Source: Sphingosinicella sp.
GTDB lineage: Bacteria > Pseudomonadota > Alphaproteobacteria > Sphingomonadales > Sphingomonadaceae
NCBI RefSeq assembly: GCF_013911755.1
Contig: NZ_JACESP010000011.1
Coordinates: 1-64,000 of the forward strand
Direction: 5' to 3'
Length of the DNA: 64,000 bases
Shown: positions 38,928-48,272 of the stretch, piece after piece
Position numbering within the stretch: position 1 is the stretch's first letter
How the letters are laid out: each line of letters begins with the position of its first letter
Made by a program: the position numbers and the translations under genes
The notes under the pieces: generated by a model
What the model was told of the DNA's origin: nothing
The model's database searches: none
The model's input: the letters and a program-made list of their open reading frames with translations, nothing else

Positions 38928-39460
38928 TCCGCTCCGCCCTCCTCCTCGCCGCAGCCGCCGCGCTCGCACTTCCCCTTGCCGCCTCGGCGCAGAGCGGCTT
39001 CGGCAGCTCGGCACTGAAGGGCCACGACACGCGCGCGCCCATCGATATCGATGCCGCGCGCATCGAGGTGCGCGATCGTGATTCGCAGGCGATCTTTTCG
39101 GGCGCGGTTCGCGTCGTGCAAGGCAACATGACGCTGAGCGCCGCGACGATGCGCGTGTTCTACGAAAGCGCCGCGGGCGGAAACCTTGCGATCACCCGGC
39201 TCGATGCCGAAGGCAGCGTCCAGCTCGTGAGCCCGAGCGAGCGCGTCAGCGCGCGCCTCGGCATCTACGATGTCGAAACCCGCCAGATCACCTTCGTCGG
39301 CGGCGTCGTGCTCAATCGCGGCGATAGCGTGCTGCGCGGCGAGCGGCTGGTCATCGACCTTGAAAACGGCCGCTCCACGCTCGACGGCTCGGCAAGCGCG
39401 ACGGATGGCGGCCCGCGCGTCACCGGCCGCTTCGTGGTGCCCCCGCGCGGTTCGCAGTAA
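38924..39460 (+). CDS. lptA: LPS transport periplasmic protein LptA
   Basis: Periplasmic bridge protein of the Lpt machine. It has a signal peptide (MIRSALLLAAAAALALPLAASA) and an OstA-like beta fold (PIDIDAARIEVRDRDSQAIF, GAVRVVQGNMTLSAATMRVF, GGVVLNRGDSVLRGERLVID). 178 residues. The ATG overlaps the lptC stop. Confidence 0.94.
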   Translation: MIRSALLLAAAAALALPLAASAQSGFGSSALKGHDTRAPIDIDAARIEVRDRDSQAIFSGAVRVVQGNMTLSAATMRVFYESAAGGNLAITRLDAEGSVQLVSPSERVSARLGIYDVETRQITFVGGVVLNRGDSVLRGERLVIDLENGRSTLDGSASATDGGPRVTGRFVVPPRGSQ

Positions 39461-39603
39461 CCGCACACACGACCCTTTTTATGCTGTCTGGTTCCGTTCG
39501 GCTTGCATTGCCGAAAGCGACCATGCACAAATTGCGCCAAGTGGTCACCGGGCGGCCGGTTCCTGCATTTGTCGTTAAGTATTCGTGAGGTAGAAAACCC
39601 GCC

Positions 39604-40374
39604 ATGAGCGAAGTCATGACGATGGAGGACGAAACTCCCGCGGTCGATACCGAACGCGGTCTCGCCGTCGTGTCCATCGGCAAGCGCTACGACAAGCGCG
39701 TCGTGCTGCGCGATGTGTCGCTCGGCGTGCGCCGTGGCGAGGTCGTCGGGCTCCTGGGACCGAACGGCGCGGGCAAGACCACCTGCTTCTATTCGATCAT
39801 GGGTCTCGTGATGCCCGATTCGGGGCGCATCCTCCTCGACGGCATCGACATCACCGGCCTCCCCATGTACCGCCGCGCCGCGCTCGGCGTCGGCTATCTG
39901 CCGCAGGAAACATCGATTTTCCGCGGCATGACCGTGGAAGACAATATCCGCGCGGTGCTCGAAGTCGCGGAGCCGGACCCGGCCGCGCGCGAGGCGCGGC
40001 TCGATCAGCTGCTCGGCGAATTCTCGATCGCGCGCCTCCGGAAGGCGCCCGCCATGTCGCTGTCGGGCGGTGAGCGCCGCCGCTGCGAAATCGCCCGCGC
40101 TCTCGCCGCGAATCCCTCGATCATGCTCCTCGACGAGCCGTTCGCGGGCATCGACCCCATCTCGATCGCCGACATCCGCAATCTTGTCGGCCACCTGAAG
40201 GACCGCAACATCGGCGTCCTCATCACGGACCACAATGTTCGCGAAACGCTGGAGATCGTGGACCGCGCCTGCATCATCTACGACGGCCGCGTGCTCTTCG
40301 AAGGCACGCCCGAGGCGCTTGTCGCCGACGAGACGGTGCGCAAGGTCTACCTCGGCGAAAGCTTCAGCCTTTAG
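39604..40374 (+). CDS. lptB: LPS export ABC transporter ATP-binding protein LptB
   Basis: Cytosolic ATPase driving LPS extraction by LptFG. Motifs: Walker A LLGPNGAGKTTCFY, Q-loop region YLPQETSIFRGM, signature LSGGERRRCEIARALA, Walker B IMLLDEPFAGIDP, H-loop LITDHNVRETLE. The start preceded by AGGTAGAAAA gives 256 residues, about 15 more at the N-terminus than E. coli. It is separated from lptA by 143 bases in which I see no clear terminator, so the genes may still be co-transcribed. rpoN starts three bases after its stop. Confidence 0.97.
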   Translation: MSEVMTMEDETPAVDTERGLAVVSIGKRYDKRVVLRDVSLGVRRGEVVGLLGPNGAGKTTCFYSIMGLVMPDSGRILLDGIDITGLPMYRRAALGVGYLPQETSIFRGMTVEDNIRAVLEVAEPDPAAREARLDQLLGEFSIARLRKAPAMSLSGGERRRCEIARALAANPSIMLLDEPFAGIDPISIADIRNLVGHLKDRNIGVLITDHNVRETLEIVDRACIIYDGRVLFEGTPEALVADETVRKVYLGESFSL

Positions 40375-40377
40375 CGT

Positions 40378-41904
40378 ATGGCGATCGGTCCGCGTCTTGA
40401 TCTGAGGCATTCGCAGCAGCTGGTGATGACTCCCCAGCTGCAGCAGGCGATCAAGCTGCTGGCGCTGTCGAACCTCGAGCTCGAAAGCTACATCAACGGC
40501 GAACTCGAACGGAACCCGCTGCTCGAAGCGGCCGGCGAGGCTCCCGCCGAACCCTCCGATGCACCCGAAATTGCTTCCGACGACTGGTCGGTGCCCGAGC
40601 CGGTGGGCTCGGACCAGCTCATCGCGGCAGGCGCGGGCGATGCCGATGCGCCGCTCGACGTCGATCACGCCGCCGAAACCTTCCACCACGACTGCGCGAG
40701 CGACATGCCCGCCCCCGGCACCGGCGGCCTCGACGGGAGCCTCAGCGTCGCCGGTCCCACGGTCGCGGGCGCGGGCGGCGGCGAGGACAGCGAAGGCTTC
40801 GACGCCACGCTCGCGGCCGAACTCTCGCTCCACGACACGCTCCTCTCCCAGCTCGCGGGGATGGACGATGTGCAGCAGATCATCGCCCGCCACATCATCG
40901 ATCTCATCGACGAGAGCGGCTATTTCACCGGTGACCTCAATGAAATCGGCGCACGCCTTCAGGTGCCCACCGCCGATGTCGAAGCGGTGCTGAAGATCAT
41001 CCAGACCTTCGAGCCGACCGGCGTCGGCGCGCGTTCGCTCGGCGAGTGCCTCGCGCTGCAGGCGATGGAGGCGGACCGCTACGATCCCGCGATGGCGATG
41101 CTGCTGTCCAATCTCGACCTTCTCGCGCGCGGTGAGATGGCGACGCTGCGCCGCATCTGCGGCGTCGATGCCGAAGACCTCTCGGACATGATCTGCGAAC
41201 TCCGGGCCTACAATCCGAAGCCCGGCCTCGCTTACGGCGGCGAGCCGCCGCAGCCGATCATGCCGGACATCTTCGTCGCGCGCACCGTATCGGGCGGCTG
41301 GGCAGTCGAGATCAACGCCGCGACGCTCCCCCGCCTCCTCGTCAACCGCAGCTATTATGCCGAGCTTTCGGGCACGGGCGGCAAGGCCGCGAAGAGCTTC
41401 CTGTCGGACTGCCTGCAATCCGCGAACTGGCTCATCAAGGCGCTCGATCAGCGCCAGCGCACCATCATCAAGGTGGCGACCGAACTCGTCCGCCAGCAGG
41501 AGGCGTTCTTCCTCCACGGCGTCCAGCACCTGAAACCCTTGAACCTCCGCGCGATCGCCGACGCCATCGGGATGCACGAATCGACCGTCAGCCGCGTCAC
41601 CTCGAACAAGTACCTCTCGTGCGAGCGCGGCCTCTTCGAGCTGAAATACTTCTTCACCTCGGCGATTCAGGCGTCGGACGGCGGCGACGCCGTTTCCGCC
41701 GAATCGGTGAAAACCAAGATCCGCGAACTCATCGACGGCGAACGCGGCGGCAAGATCCTCTCCGACGACAAGCTCGTCGAGCTACTCAACGAAGCCGGTT
41801 TCGACATCGCCCGCCGCACCGTCGCGAAATACCGCGAAGGCATGGGCATCGGCTCCTCGGTCGAACGCCGCCGCGCCGCCGCGATCCAGAGCGCGGCTGC
41901 GTAG
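40378..41904 (+). CDS. rpoN: RNA polymerase sigma-54 factor
   Basis: Alternative sigma factor recognising -24/-12 promoters and needing an AAA+ activator. The 508-residue protein has the Gln-rich activator region I (LRHSQQLVMTPQLQQAIKLL), an acidic linker (about 60-140), the core-binding domain, a helix-turn-helix (LRAIADAIGMHESTVSRVT) and the RpoN box ARRTVAKYRE near the C-terminus. The lptB-rpoN order is typical, although hpf does not follow. A good sigma-54 site lies at 32037-32052 in this window. Confidence 0.97.
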   Translation: MAIGPRLDLRHSQQLVMTPQLQQAIKLLALSNLELESYINGELERNPLLEAAGEAPAEPSDAPEIASDDWSVPEPVGSDQLIAAGAGDADAPLDVDHAAETFHHDCASDMPAPGTGGLDGSLSVAGPTVAGAGGGEDSEGFDATLAAELSLHDTLLSQLAGMDDVQQIIARHIIDLIDESGYFTGDLNEIGARLQVPTADVEAVLKIIQTFEPTGVGARSLGECLALQAMEADRYDPAMAMLLSNLDLLARGEMATLRRICGVDAEDLSDMICELRAYNPKPGLAYGGEPPQPIMPDIFVARTVSGGWAVEINAATLPRLLVNRSYYAELSGTGGKAAKSFLSDCLQSANWLIKALDQRQRTIIKVATELVRQQEAFFLHGVQHLKPLNLRAIADAIGMHESTVSRVTSNKYLSCERGLFELKYFFTSAIQASDGGDAVSAESVKTKIRELIDGERGGKILSDDKLVELLNEAGFDIARRTVAKYREGMGIGSSVERRRAAAIQSAAA

Positions 41905-41924
41905 GGACGCACAACCCCCCTGCC

Positions 41925-42746
41925 TCAATCCCGCAGCAGCTCGTTGATCCCCGTCTTGCTGCGCGTCTGCGCGTCCACGCGCTTCACGATCACCGCGCAA
42001 TAAAGCCCTGGCCCGCCGTCCGTGCCCGGCAGCGTGCCCGGCACGACCACCGAATATGCCGGCACCCGCCCGCGCATCACTTCGCCCGTCGCGCGGTCGA
42101 CGATCTTGGTGGAGGCGCCGAGATAGACGCCCATTGAGAGCACCGCGCCCTCTTCCACCACCACGCCCTCGGCGACTTCGCTGCGCGCGCCGATGAAGCA
42201 ATTGTCCTCGATGATCACCGGCCCGGCCTGCAGCGGCTCCAGCACGCCGCCGATGCCGACGCCGCCCGAAATGTGCACGCCCTTGCCGATCTGCGCGCAG
42301 CTGCCAACCGTCGCCCACGTATCGACCATCGTGCCCTCGCCCACATAAGCGCCGATGTTGACGAAGCTCGGCATCAGCACCGCGCCCTTGGCGATATAGG
42401 CGCCGCGTCGCGCGACAGCGCCGGGCACCACGCGGAAGCCTGCCGCGCGAAACCGGTTCTCGCCCCATCCGGCGAACTTCGAAGGCACCTTGTCAAACGC
42501 CGGCGCCCCGCCCGCGCCGCCTTCGACAATGGCATTGTCGTTGAGGCGGAACGACAGCAGCACCGCCTTTTTCAGCCACTGGTTGACGCGCCACGCGCCA
42601 TCCGCCTTCTCGGCAACGCGATACGTGCCCGCGTCCAGCCCTTCGATCGCGGCCTCTACCGCCTCGCGCACCGCGCCGGTGGTGGAAAGGCCGAGCCCTT
42701 CGCGTTCTTCCCAGGCCTGATCGATGATGGCGGCGAGATCGGTCAT
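41925..42746 (-). CDS. dapD: Tetrahydrodipicolinate N-succinyltransferase
   Basis: Succinylates tetrahydrodipicolinate in the lysine/diaminopimelate pathway. The start chosen gives [19 protein letters not shown]. The left-handed beta-helix repeats are evident ([58 protein letters not shown]) and the C-terminus has [10 protein letters not shown] and the family ending. 273 residues is normal. Its start overlaps the HAD nucleotidase stop (ATGA). Confidence 0.96.
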   Translation of the reverse strand: MTDLAAIIDQAWEEREGLGLSTTGAVREAVEAAIEGLDAGTYRVAEKADGAWRVNQWLKKAVLLSFRLNDNAIVEGGAGGAPAFDKVPSKFAGWGENRFRAAGFRVVPGAVARRGAYIAKGAVLMPSFVNIGAYVGEGTMVDTWATVGSCAQIGKGVHISGGVGIGGVLEPLQAGPVIIEDNCFIGARSEVAEGVVVEEGAVLSMGVYLGASTKIVDRATGEVMRGRVPAYSVVVPGTLPGTDGGPGLYCAVIVKRVDAQTRSKTGINELLRD

Positions 42747-43414
42747 GCTTCTACCCCTGTCGTAATGAAATGAAGCCAGTCGCCGACGTCGGCGATCCGG
42801 TGGTCGATGCTGTCGTGGTCGGCCTGATAGCTGCCGCTTTCGGCGCCGTTGTCGGCCCACACCGTGGTCATGCCCATCGCCTTCGCGGGCACGAGGTTGC
42901 GCGCCATGTCCTCCACGAACAAGGCGCGTTCGGGCCGGATGCCGTGCGCCGCGCAGAAGCCGTGATAGGCGTTCGGATCGGGCTTCGGGCGATAATCCAT
43001 GGCATGAATGTCATACACCGCCTCGAACACGCTGCCGAGGCCGAGCCGGTCGAGCACCTTCTCCGCATAGACCGTGTCGGCGTTGGTGAACACGAGCTTG
43101 CGGCCCGGCAGCTTGTCGAACGCCGCCGCCATGCGGCCGTCCGCCTCCAGCACGCCCATGTCGATATCGTGCACGAAGCTCAGGAAGTCCGCTGGCGCCA
43201 CGCCGTGCCCATCCATCAGGCCGCGCAGCGTCGTGCCGTGATCGTGGAAGAACCGCTTCTGCACCCGCCGCGCTTCCACCGCGTCGCAGCCGATCAGTCG
43301 CATGATGTATGCGCCCATGCGCTCGTCGATCTGCGCGAACAGGTTCGCGCGCGGCGGATAGAGCGTGTTGTCGAGATCGAAGATCCACGTCTCGATGTGG
43401 CCGAAGGCGTCCAT
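42743..43414 (-). CDS. HAD-family pyrimidine 5'-nucleotidase-like phosphatase
   Basis: A 223-residue HAD hydrolase. The nucleophile motif [13 protein letters not shown] (about 9-21), motif II LVFTNAD, motif III Lys in the [12 protein letters not shown] region and motif [20 protein letters not shown] are all present. The pattern is that of the SDT1/pyrimidine 5'-nucleotidase subgroup common in Alphaproteobacteria. The ATG at 43414 is used; an upstream ATG would add 13 residues. Divergent from the S8 protease gene. Confidence 0.87.
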   Translation of the reverse strand: MDAFGHIETWIFDLDNTLYPPRANLFAQIDERMGAYIMRLIGCDAVEARRVQKRFFHDHGTTLRGLMDGHGVAPADFLSFVHDIDMGVLEADGRMAAAFDKLPGRKLVFTNADTVYAEKVLDRLGLGSVFEAVYDIHAMDYRPKPDPNAYHGFCAAHGIRPERALFVEDMARNLVPAKAMGMTTVWADNGAESGSYQADHDSIDHRIADVGDWLHFITTGVEA

Positions 43415-43522
43415 GCCGGGGTCATGGCGACGAGCGGCGGATTTCGCAAGCATTTGGTAATGCCTTTGCGCGACGATTCTGCCATCAGGGGTGCGACAGG
43501 AACAACAGGGGTGCTGGCGGAT

Positions 43523-45844
43523 ATGCGCCGACGCGTCAGGACGCAGTATCGCGGGTTTACCGCTGTTTCGACTCTATGCCTCGCCGCACTGCTCGCGGCA
43601 TGCGGCGGCGGCGGTGGTGGTTCGGGCCCGGTGTCACCCGGCACGGTGACGCCGCCTCCAACGCCGACGCCGACGCCCACACCGACGCCGAGCCCGGTCT
43701 ATGATACGCCCGAATACAGCCGCTCCAATGCCACCGCATCGGCGGGCGCGATCGCGGCATACGAAGACGGCGCGACCGGCGCAGGCGTGAAGATCGCCGT
43801 CATCGACAGCGGCGTCGATATCCAGAGCGCCGAATTCGCGGGCCGCATCGATTCGGCGAGCCGCGACATCGCAGGCGCGCGCGGCGTCGACGATACCGAC
43901 GGCCACGGCACCTCGGTCTCCGCCGTCGCGCTCGCAGCGAAAAACGACAGCGGCATCCACGGCCTCGCCTTCGACGCCACATTGATCGCGCTCAGAACCG
44001 ACACGCCCGGCACCTGCACCTCAAGCGACGGCTGCTCGCATTCGGACAACAACATCGCCATCGCGATCGATACGGCGGTCGCGGCAGGCGCTCGCGTCGT
44101 CAACATGTCGCTCGGCGGCGAACCGCCCAATTCGCGCCTGCGCACCGCGATTGCGAACGCGACCGCAGCGGGCGTCATCGTCGTCATCTCGGCGGGCAAC
44201 GACAGCCTCGCGAATCCGGATCCCTTCGCCCAGATCGCAAGCGATCCGGCCGCGCGCGGCCGCGTCATCATCGCAGGTTCGGTGAACGATACCGATGCGC
44301 TTTCAAGCTTCAGCAACCGCGCGGGCAGTTTCGCAGCGCACTACATCGCCACACTCGGCGAAGGCGTCCGCAGCTTCGATCATACCGGCACACACTATTG
44401 GTTCAGCGGCACGTCCTATGCCGCCCCCGGCATCGCCGGCGCCGTCGCCTTGCTCGCCGACGCCTTCCCCACGCTGAGCGCGGACGAGATCATAGACATT
44501 CTGTTTCGTACTGCGCGCGACGCAGGCACTGCAGGTGACGACACGATCTTCGGCCAGGGCATTCTCGATCTCGTCCGCGCCTTCTCGCCGATCGGCGCCA
44601 CCTCGCTTCCGGGGAGTAGCGTGCCCGTCACCAGCGACGCGGGTTCGCTCGCGGTGCTCGGCGGCGCGCTCGGCGACGGCGGTGATCTCACCGGCGCACT
44701 TTCCGATATCGTCGTTCTCGACAGCTACGGGCGTGCCTACGTCGCCGATCTCGGCGCGGGCGTCTCGCGCATCGCCCCCGCGCCGCGCCTCGCCGCCGCG
44801 CTCCAGACCAACACCGAGGAGGCGCGCGATGCCTTCGGCGTCGCCGGCTACAGCCTGTCGTGGAACGCCGCCGTCAGCACGCGGCCCTGGCTCGGCCTTG
44901 CCCAGTCCGGCGGCATCGATGCCCGCGCGGACGTAGCCGCACGCGTCACGCGCGGTTTCGTCACCGGCAGCGTCATCCCCGGCACGGGTGTCGGCTTCGC
45001 GGCCGGCTACGGCGCGGACGATCTGCTTGCAAACATGGCGGGCACACGCGCGCCGGGTTCGCGCTTCATTGCGAGCGGCGATGCGCTGCGCGACGACGGC
45101 GTTTCCATCGCGGGCACGCGCGCCGCGGCGGTGAGCCAGCGCATCGGCAGCTGGACCTTCGGCATGGCCGCAGGCACGGGCGAAACCCGGTCGCTGCGCC
45201 CCGGCAGTGCGTGGGATCGCCGCCGCGACGCGGACGCCGTGCGGCTGTTCGCCGCCAGCGCCTCGCGCCGCCTCGGCGCATCAGACATCAGCGTCACGTG
45301 GAGCCGCCTCGACGAAAGCGGCAGCATCCTCGGCGCCGAAGGCTCGGCAGCGCTCGGGCTGACGCGTGCTTCCAGCAATTTCCTCGGCCTCGACTGGGCG
45401 ATGGATGCCGGGCACGGCTGGCGCGTCGCGGCGCAGGCACGCGGCGGGCTCACCCATCTCGATGTCGCCGCAGGCGGCCTCGTTTCGGGCGCGAATGCAC
45501 TCCGCACCCTCGCCTTCGCGTTCGACGTGACGAAATCGGGCGTGGTCGCGCGCGGCGATGCGGTCTCGGTGCGAATCGCCCAGCCGCTGCGCGTCGAAGG
45601 CGGCGCGCTCCGCGCCGATATCCCGACGAGCTACGACTACGAAACCGAAACCGCAGGCTACACCCGCCGCACCTTCACGCTCGCGCCCTCGGGCCGCGAG
45701 ATCAGCGTGGAAGCCGCGTGGTCGGTCCCCTTCGCCGGGTTCGGCCACCTCGACACGAACCTCTTCTGGCGCCGCGACCCCGGCCACATCGCCGCGCTCG
45801 ACGACGACATGGGTGCAGCGCTCCGCCTCAGAGCGCGGTTCTAG
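43523..45844 (+). CDS. S8 (subtilisin-like) protease with lipobox and autotransporter-like C-terminus
   Basis: A 773-residue exported protein from the ATG at 43523. The signal MRRRVRTQYRGFTAVSTLCL ends in lipobox LAAC (C27), then a Gly/Pro/Thr linker (PTPTPTPTPTPTPSP). The catalytic triad of the S8 fold is D95 (IAVIDSGVD), H128 (DTDGHGTSVSA) and S298 (FSGTSYAAPG). The C-terminal 300 residues look like an outer-membrane barrel: alternating hydrophobic strands and a terminal Phe in GAALRLRARF. Serine-protease autotransporters with this layout are common in sphingomonads. Lipidation plus a barrel is unusual. The 3' end overlaps the zinc-ribbon gene by 17 bases. Confidence 0.88.
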   Translation: MRRRVRTQYRGFTAVSTLCLAALLAACGGGGGGSGPVSPGTVTPPPTPTPTPTPTPSPVYDTPEYSRSNATASAGAIAAYEDGATGAGVKIAVIDSGVDIQSAEFAGRIDSASRDIAGARGVDDTDGHGTSVSAVALAAKNDSGIHGLAFDATLIALRTDTPGTCTSSDGCSHSDNNIAIAIDTAVAAGARVVNMSLGGEPPNSRLRTAIANATAAGVIVVISAGNDSLANPDPFAQIASDPAARGRVIIAGSVNDTDALSSFSNRAGSFAAHYIATLGEGVRSFDHTGTHYWFSGTSYAAPGIAGAVALLADAFPTLSADEIIDILFRTARDAGTAGDDTIFGQGILDLVRAFSPIGATSLPGSSVPVTSDAGSLAVLGGALGDGGDLTGALSDIVVLDSYGRAYVADLGAGVSRIAPAPRLAAALQTNTEEARDAFGVAGYSLSWNAAVSTRPWLGLAQSGGIDARADVAARVTRGFVTGSVIPGTGVGFAAGYGADDLLANMAGTRAPGSRFIASGDALRDDGVSIAGTRAAAVSQRIGSWTFGMAAGTGETRSLRPGSAWDRRRDADAVRLFAASASRRLGASDISVTWSRLDESGSILGAEGSAALGLTRASSNFLGLDWAMDAGHGWRVAAQARGGLTHLDVAAGGLVSGANALRTLAFAFDVTKSGVVARGDAVSVRIAQPLRVEGGALRADIPTSYDYETETAGYTRRTFTLAPSGREISVEAAWSVPFAGFGHLDTNLFWRRDPGHIAALDDDMGAALRLRARF

Positions 45845-46040
45845 CCTCATCGAGGTGGCGCACGGCGTCGTGTGCAAGCCGCACGACCTCGTCGTCGAAC
45901 TCGGCTACGGTCGAAAGCGGCTTGCCGCACTCGGTGCAGACGATCCAGTCGCGTTCCGCAGGACGCTCCGAGACCGCAAAGTCCGTACCGCCGCAGTTCT
46001 CGCATTTCAGGCTAACCCTGATTCCTCCAGTCATGGCCAA
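45828..46040 (-). CDS. Small zinc-ribbon protein
   Basis: A 70-residue protein with two knuckles, CENCGG and CTECGK, about 20 residues apart, the pattern of a rubredoxin-like zinc ribbon, followed by a helical tail (FDDEVVRLAHDAVRHLDEARTAL). GGGGAG lies seven bases before the ATG at 46040. Function unknown; it may be a small nucleic-acid or protein binder. Its end overlaps the S8 protease gene on the other strand. Confidence 0.72.
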   Translation of the reverse strand: MAMTGGIRVSLKCENCGGTDFAVSERPAERDWIVCTECGKPLSTVAEFDDEVVRLAHDAVRHLDEARTAL

Positions 46041-46128
46041 TCTCCCCGGTTATGCTTTTGTTGCAAAGCTATCGGGCTCGCGCGCGAAGTCGAGTCGTCT
46101 TGTGCGTAGGGACACCCCCGAAAAGACA

Positions 46129-46166
46129 GAGGGCCGGCATTCTCAAGCGTGAGAATGCCGGCCCTC
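46129..46166 (-). terminator. Terminator of the EF-hand gene
   Basis: A perfect 17-base-pair stem (GAGGGCCGGCATTCTCA with its complement) and a four-base loop. On the minus strand it is followed by TGTCTTTTCG. It lies about 88 bases after the EF-hand stop and upstream of the zinc-ribbon gene. Confidence 0.75.
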
Positions 46167-46253
46167 CGCGCGTTTTGGGCGTGTTTCCGACAGGGGGGAT
46201 CGGAAACGGCGCCCCGCGCTCTCAACACAGCAGATCGGACTGGGACGTGCCGA

Positions 46254-46955
46254 TCAGCTGTCGCCGCGCTCCGCGCGACGTTCCGCGCGCTTCGCCTCGT
46301 GCGCCGCACGGCGCTCGTCGGGGCTCAGCGTACCATCCTTGTTGGCGTCGGCGGCGTCGAAGCGCGCAAGCGGCTTCGCCTTCGCCTCGGCGAGCGTGAT
46401 GCGCCCATCCTTGTTCGCGTCGGCGGTTTCGAACCATTTCTCGCCCAGGCCGCCCCAGCCCATGCCGCCATGATGCATCATGCGATGGCCCTTGCGGCCG
46501 TCCTTGTCACCGTCCTTGAACTTCATGCGCAACTCGCGGCGTTCCTTGCCGTCGGCCTGGGCGGTTTCGCGGCGTTCGGCCCACTTGGCCTTCATCCCGG
46601 CGTGGTGTGAATCCCACTCGGTGCGGCTGATCTGGCCGTTCTTGTCGGCATCCATCGCAGTGAACATGTGCGCGCGCGCTTCGGCCATCTTCTTTTCGGC
46701 CTCGGCCCTGCGCGCCTCGATCCCGGCCTTCAGTTCCGCCTCACTCACCGCGCCGTCCTTGTCGGCATCGGCCTCGGCGAAGCGCTCGGCGATCTTCTTT
46801 TCAAGGTCCGCGCGGGTCTGCGGTGCGCTCCAGTGCGACGCCTTTTCCGGCGGTGACGGCGGCGAGGGCTGGGCGATCGCGGGCAGCGCCATCAGCGCGG
46901 CTGCCGATGCGCCGATCATAAGGAATGTCTTCACGTTCGTACTCCGTTTCAGCAT
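46254..46955 (-). CDS. Secreted four-EF-hand calcium-binding protein
   Basis: A 233-residue protein with a signal peptide ([20 protein letters not shown]... ending in AIAQ). Four canonical EF loops are visible: [36 protein letters not shown] and [12 protein letters not shown], with a fifth degenerate, basic loop ([10 protein letters not shown]) between the second and third pairs. A His/Met/Gly-rich segment ([14 protein letters not shown]) separates the halves. Similar proteins are frequent in sphingomonads; the role may be calcium storage or sensing in the periplasm. Divergent from argG. Confidence 0.87.
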   Translation of the reverse strand: MLKRSTNVKTFLMIGASAAALMALPAIAQPSPPSPPEKASHWSAPQTRADLEKKIAERFAEADADKDGAVSEAELKAGIEARRAEAEKKMAEARAHMFTAMDADKNGQISRTEWDSHHAGMKAKWAERRETAQADGKERRELRMKFKDGDKDGRKGHRMMHHGGMGWGGLGEKWFETADANKDGRITLAEAKAKPLARFDAADANKDGTLSPDERRAAHEAKRAERRAERGDS

Positions 46956-47060
46956 CTGATTACCTGCCTATACGCAGCCCGTGCTGACTCTCCCTTGAAT
47001 ATGCCGTTCATCAATGCGAAGGGCGCGCGTACTTCGGTTTTTCGCGAAAGGTCTGGTTGG

Positions 47061-48272
47061 ATGTCTGATATCAAGCGCGTGGTTCTGGCCTTCTCGGGCG
47101 GTCTCGACACGAGCGTGATCCTGAAATGGCTTCAGCAGACCTATGCCTGCGAGGTCGTCACCTTCACCGCCGATCTCGGCCAGGGCGAAGAGCTCGGGCC
47201 GGCGCGCGCCAAGGCGGAGCTGATGGGCGTCAAGCCTGAGCACATTTTCATCGACGATCTCAAGGAAGAGTTCGTGAAGGACTATGTGTTCCCGATGATG
47301 CGCGCGAACGCGCTCTACGAGGGTCTTTACCTGCTAGGCACGTCGATCGCCCGGCCGCTGATCGCGAAGCGCCAGATCGAGATCGCCAAAATGGTCGGCG
47401 CCGACGCCGTCTCCCACGGCGCCACCGGCAAGGGCAACGATCAGGTCCGCTTCGAGCTGGGCTATTACGGCCTCAACCCCGACATCAAGGTGATCGCACC
47501 GTGGCGCGAGTGGGATCTCACCAGCCGCACCCGCCTCATCGAGTTCGCCGAGGCGCACCAGATCCCCGTCTCCAAGGACAAGCGCGGCGAAGCGCCGTTC
47601 TCGACCGACGCGAACCTCCTCCACACATCGTCCGAAGGCAAGGTTCTGGAAGACCCGTGGGAGGAAGTCCCCGACTACGTCTTCTCGCGCACCGTGAACC
47701 CGGAAGACGCGCCCGACACGCCCGAATACATCACCGTCGAGTTCGACGCAGGCGACGCGGTCGCGGTCAACGGCGAGCCTTTGTCCCCCGCCAACCTCCT
47801 CGCCAAGCTCAATGACTACGGCCGCACGCATGGCATCGGTCGTCTCGACCTCGTCGAGAACCGCTTCGTCGGCATGAAGTCGCGCGGCATGTACGAAACC
47901 CCCGGCGGCACCATCCTCCACACCGCCCACCGCGCCATCGAGCAGCTCACCCTCGACCGCGGCGCCGCCCACCTCAAGGACGAACTCGGCCCGCGCTATG
48001 CCGAGCTCGTCTACAACGGCTTCTGGTTCAGCCCCGAGCGCGAGATGCTCCAGGCCGCCATCGATCACAGCCAGCAAAAGGTCAGCGGCACCGTCCGGCT
48101 CAAGCTCTACAAGGGCTCGGCATGGGTCGTCGGCCGCAAGTCGCCGAACTCGCTCTATTCCGAAAAGGTCGTCACCTTCGAAGACGACGCCGGCGCCTAC
48201 GACCAGCGCGACGCCGAAGGCTTCATCAAGCTGAACGCGCTGCGCCTGCGGCTTCTGGGGCGGCGGGGCTGA
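47061..48272 (+). CDS. argG: Argininosuccinate synthase
   Basis: Condenses citrulline and aspartate with ATP in arginine synthesis. The start at 47061 ([20 protein letters not shown]) has AAAGG nine bases upstream. The PP-loop SGGLDTS and the segments [14 protein letters not shown] and [17 protein letters not shown] are intact. 403 residues is typical. Its last 47 bases overlap the end of a convergent glycosyltransferase gene. Confidence 0.97.
   Translation: MSDIKRVVLAFSGGLDTSVILKWLQQTYACEVVTFTADLGQGEELGPARAKAELMGVKPEHIFIDDLKEEFVKDYVFPMMRANALYEGLYLLGTSIARPLIAKRQIEIAKMVGADAVSHGATGKGNDQVRFELGYYGLNPDIKVIAPWREWDLTSRTRLIEFAEAHQIPVSKDKRGEAPFSTDANLLHTSSEGKVLEDPWEEVPDYVFSRTVNPEDAPDTPEYITVEFDAGDAVAVNGEPLSPANLLAKLNDYGRTHGIGRLDLVENRFVGMKSRGMYETPGGTILHTAHRAIEQLTLDRGAAHLKDELGPRYAELVYNGFWFSPEREMLQAAIDHSQQKVSGTVRLKLYKGSAWVVGRKSPNSLYSEKVVTFEDDAGAYDQRDAEGFIKLNALRLRLLGRRG

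Noticed and set aside
39461-39603. The lptA-lptB interval as a promoter-terminator region
   Set aside because: I found no convincing hairpin or -35/-10 pair, so no feature is called in these 143 bases.
39265-41577. A 770-residue open frame opposite lptA, lptB and rpoN
   Set aside because: As above: antisense shadow over three well-identified genes.
46086-46116. Sequence resembling part of the 21906-21985 repeat (GCGAAGTCGAG, GTGCGTAGGGAC)
   Set aside because: Only short fragments match, in broken order. It could be a decayed copy but cannot be claimed.
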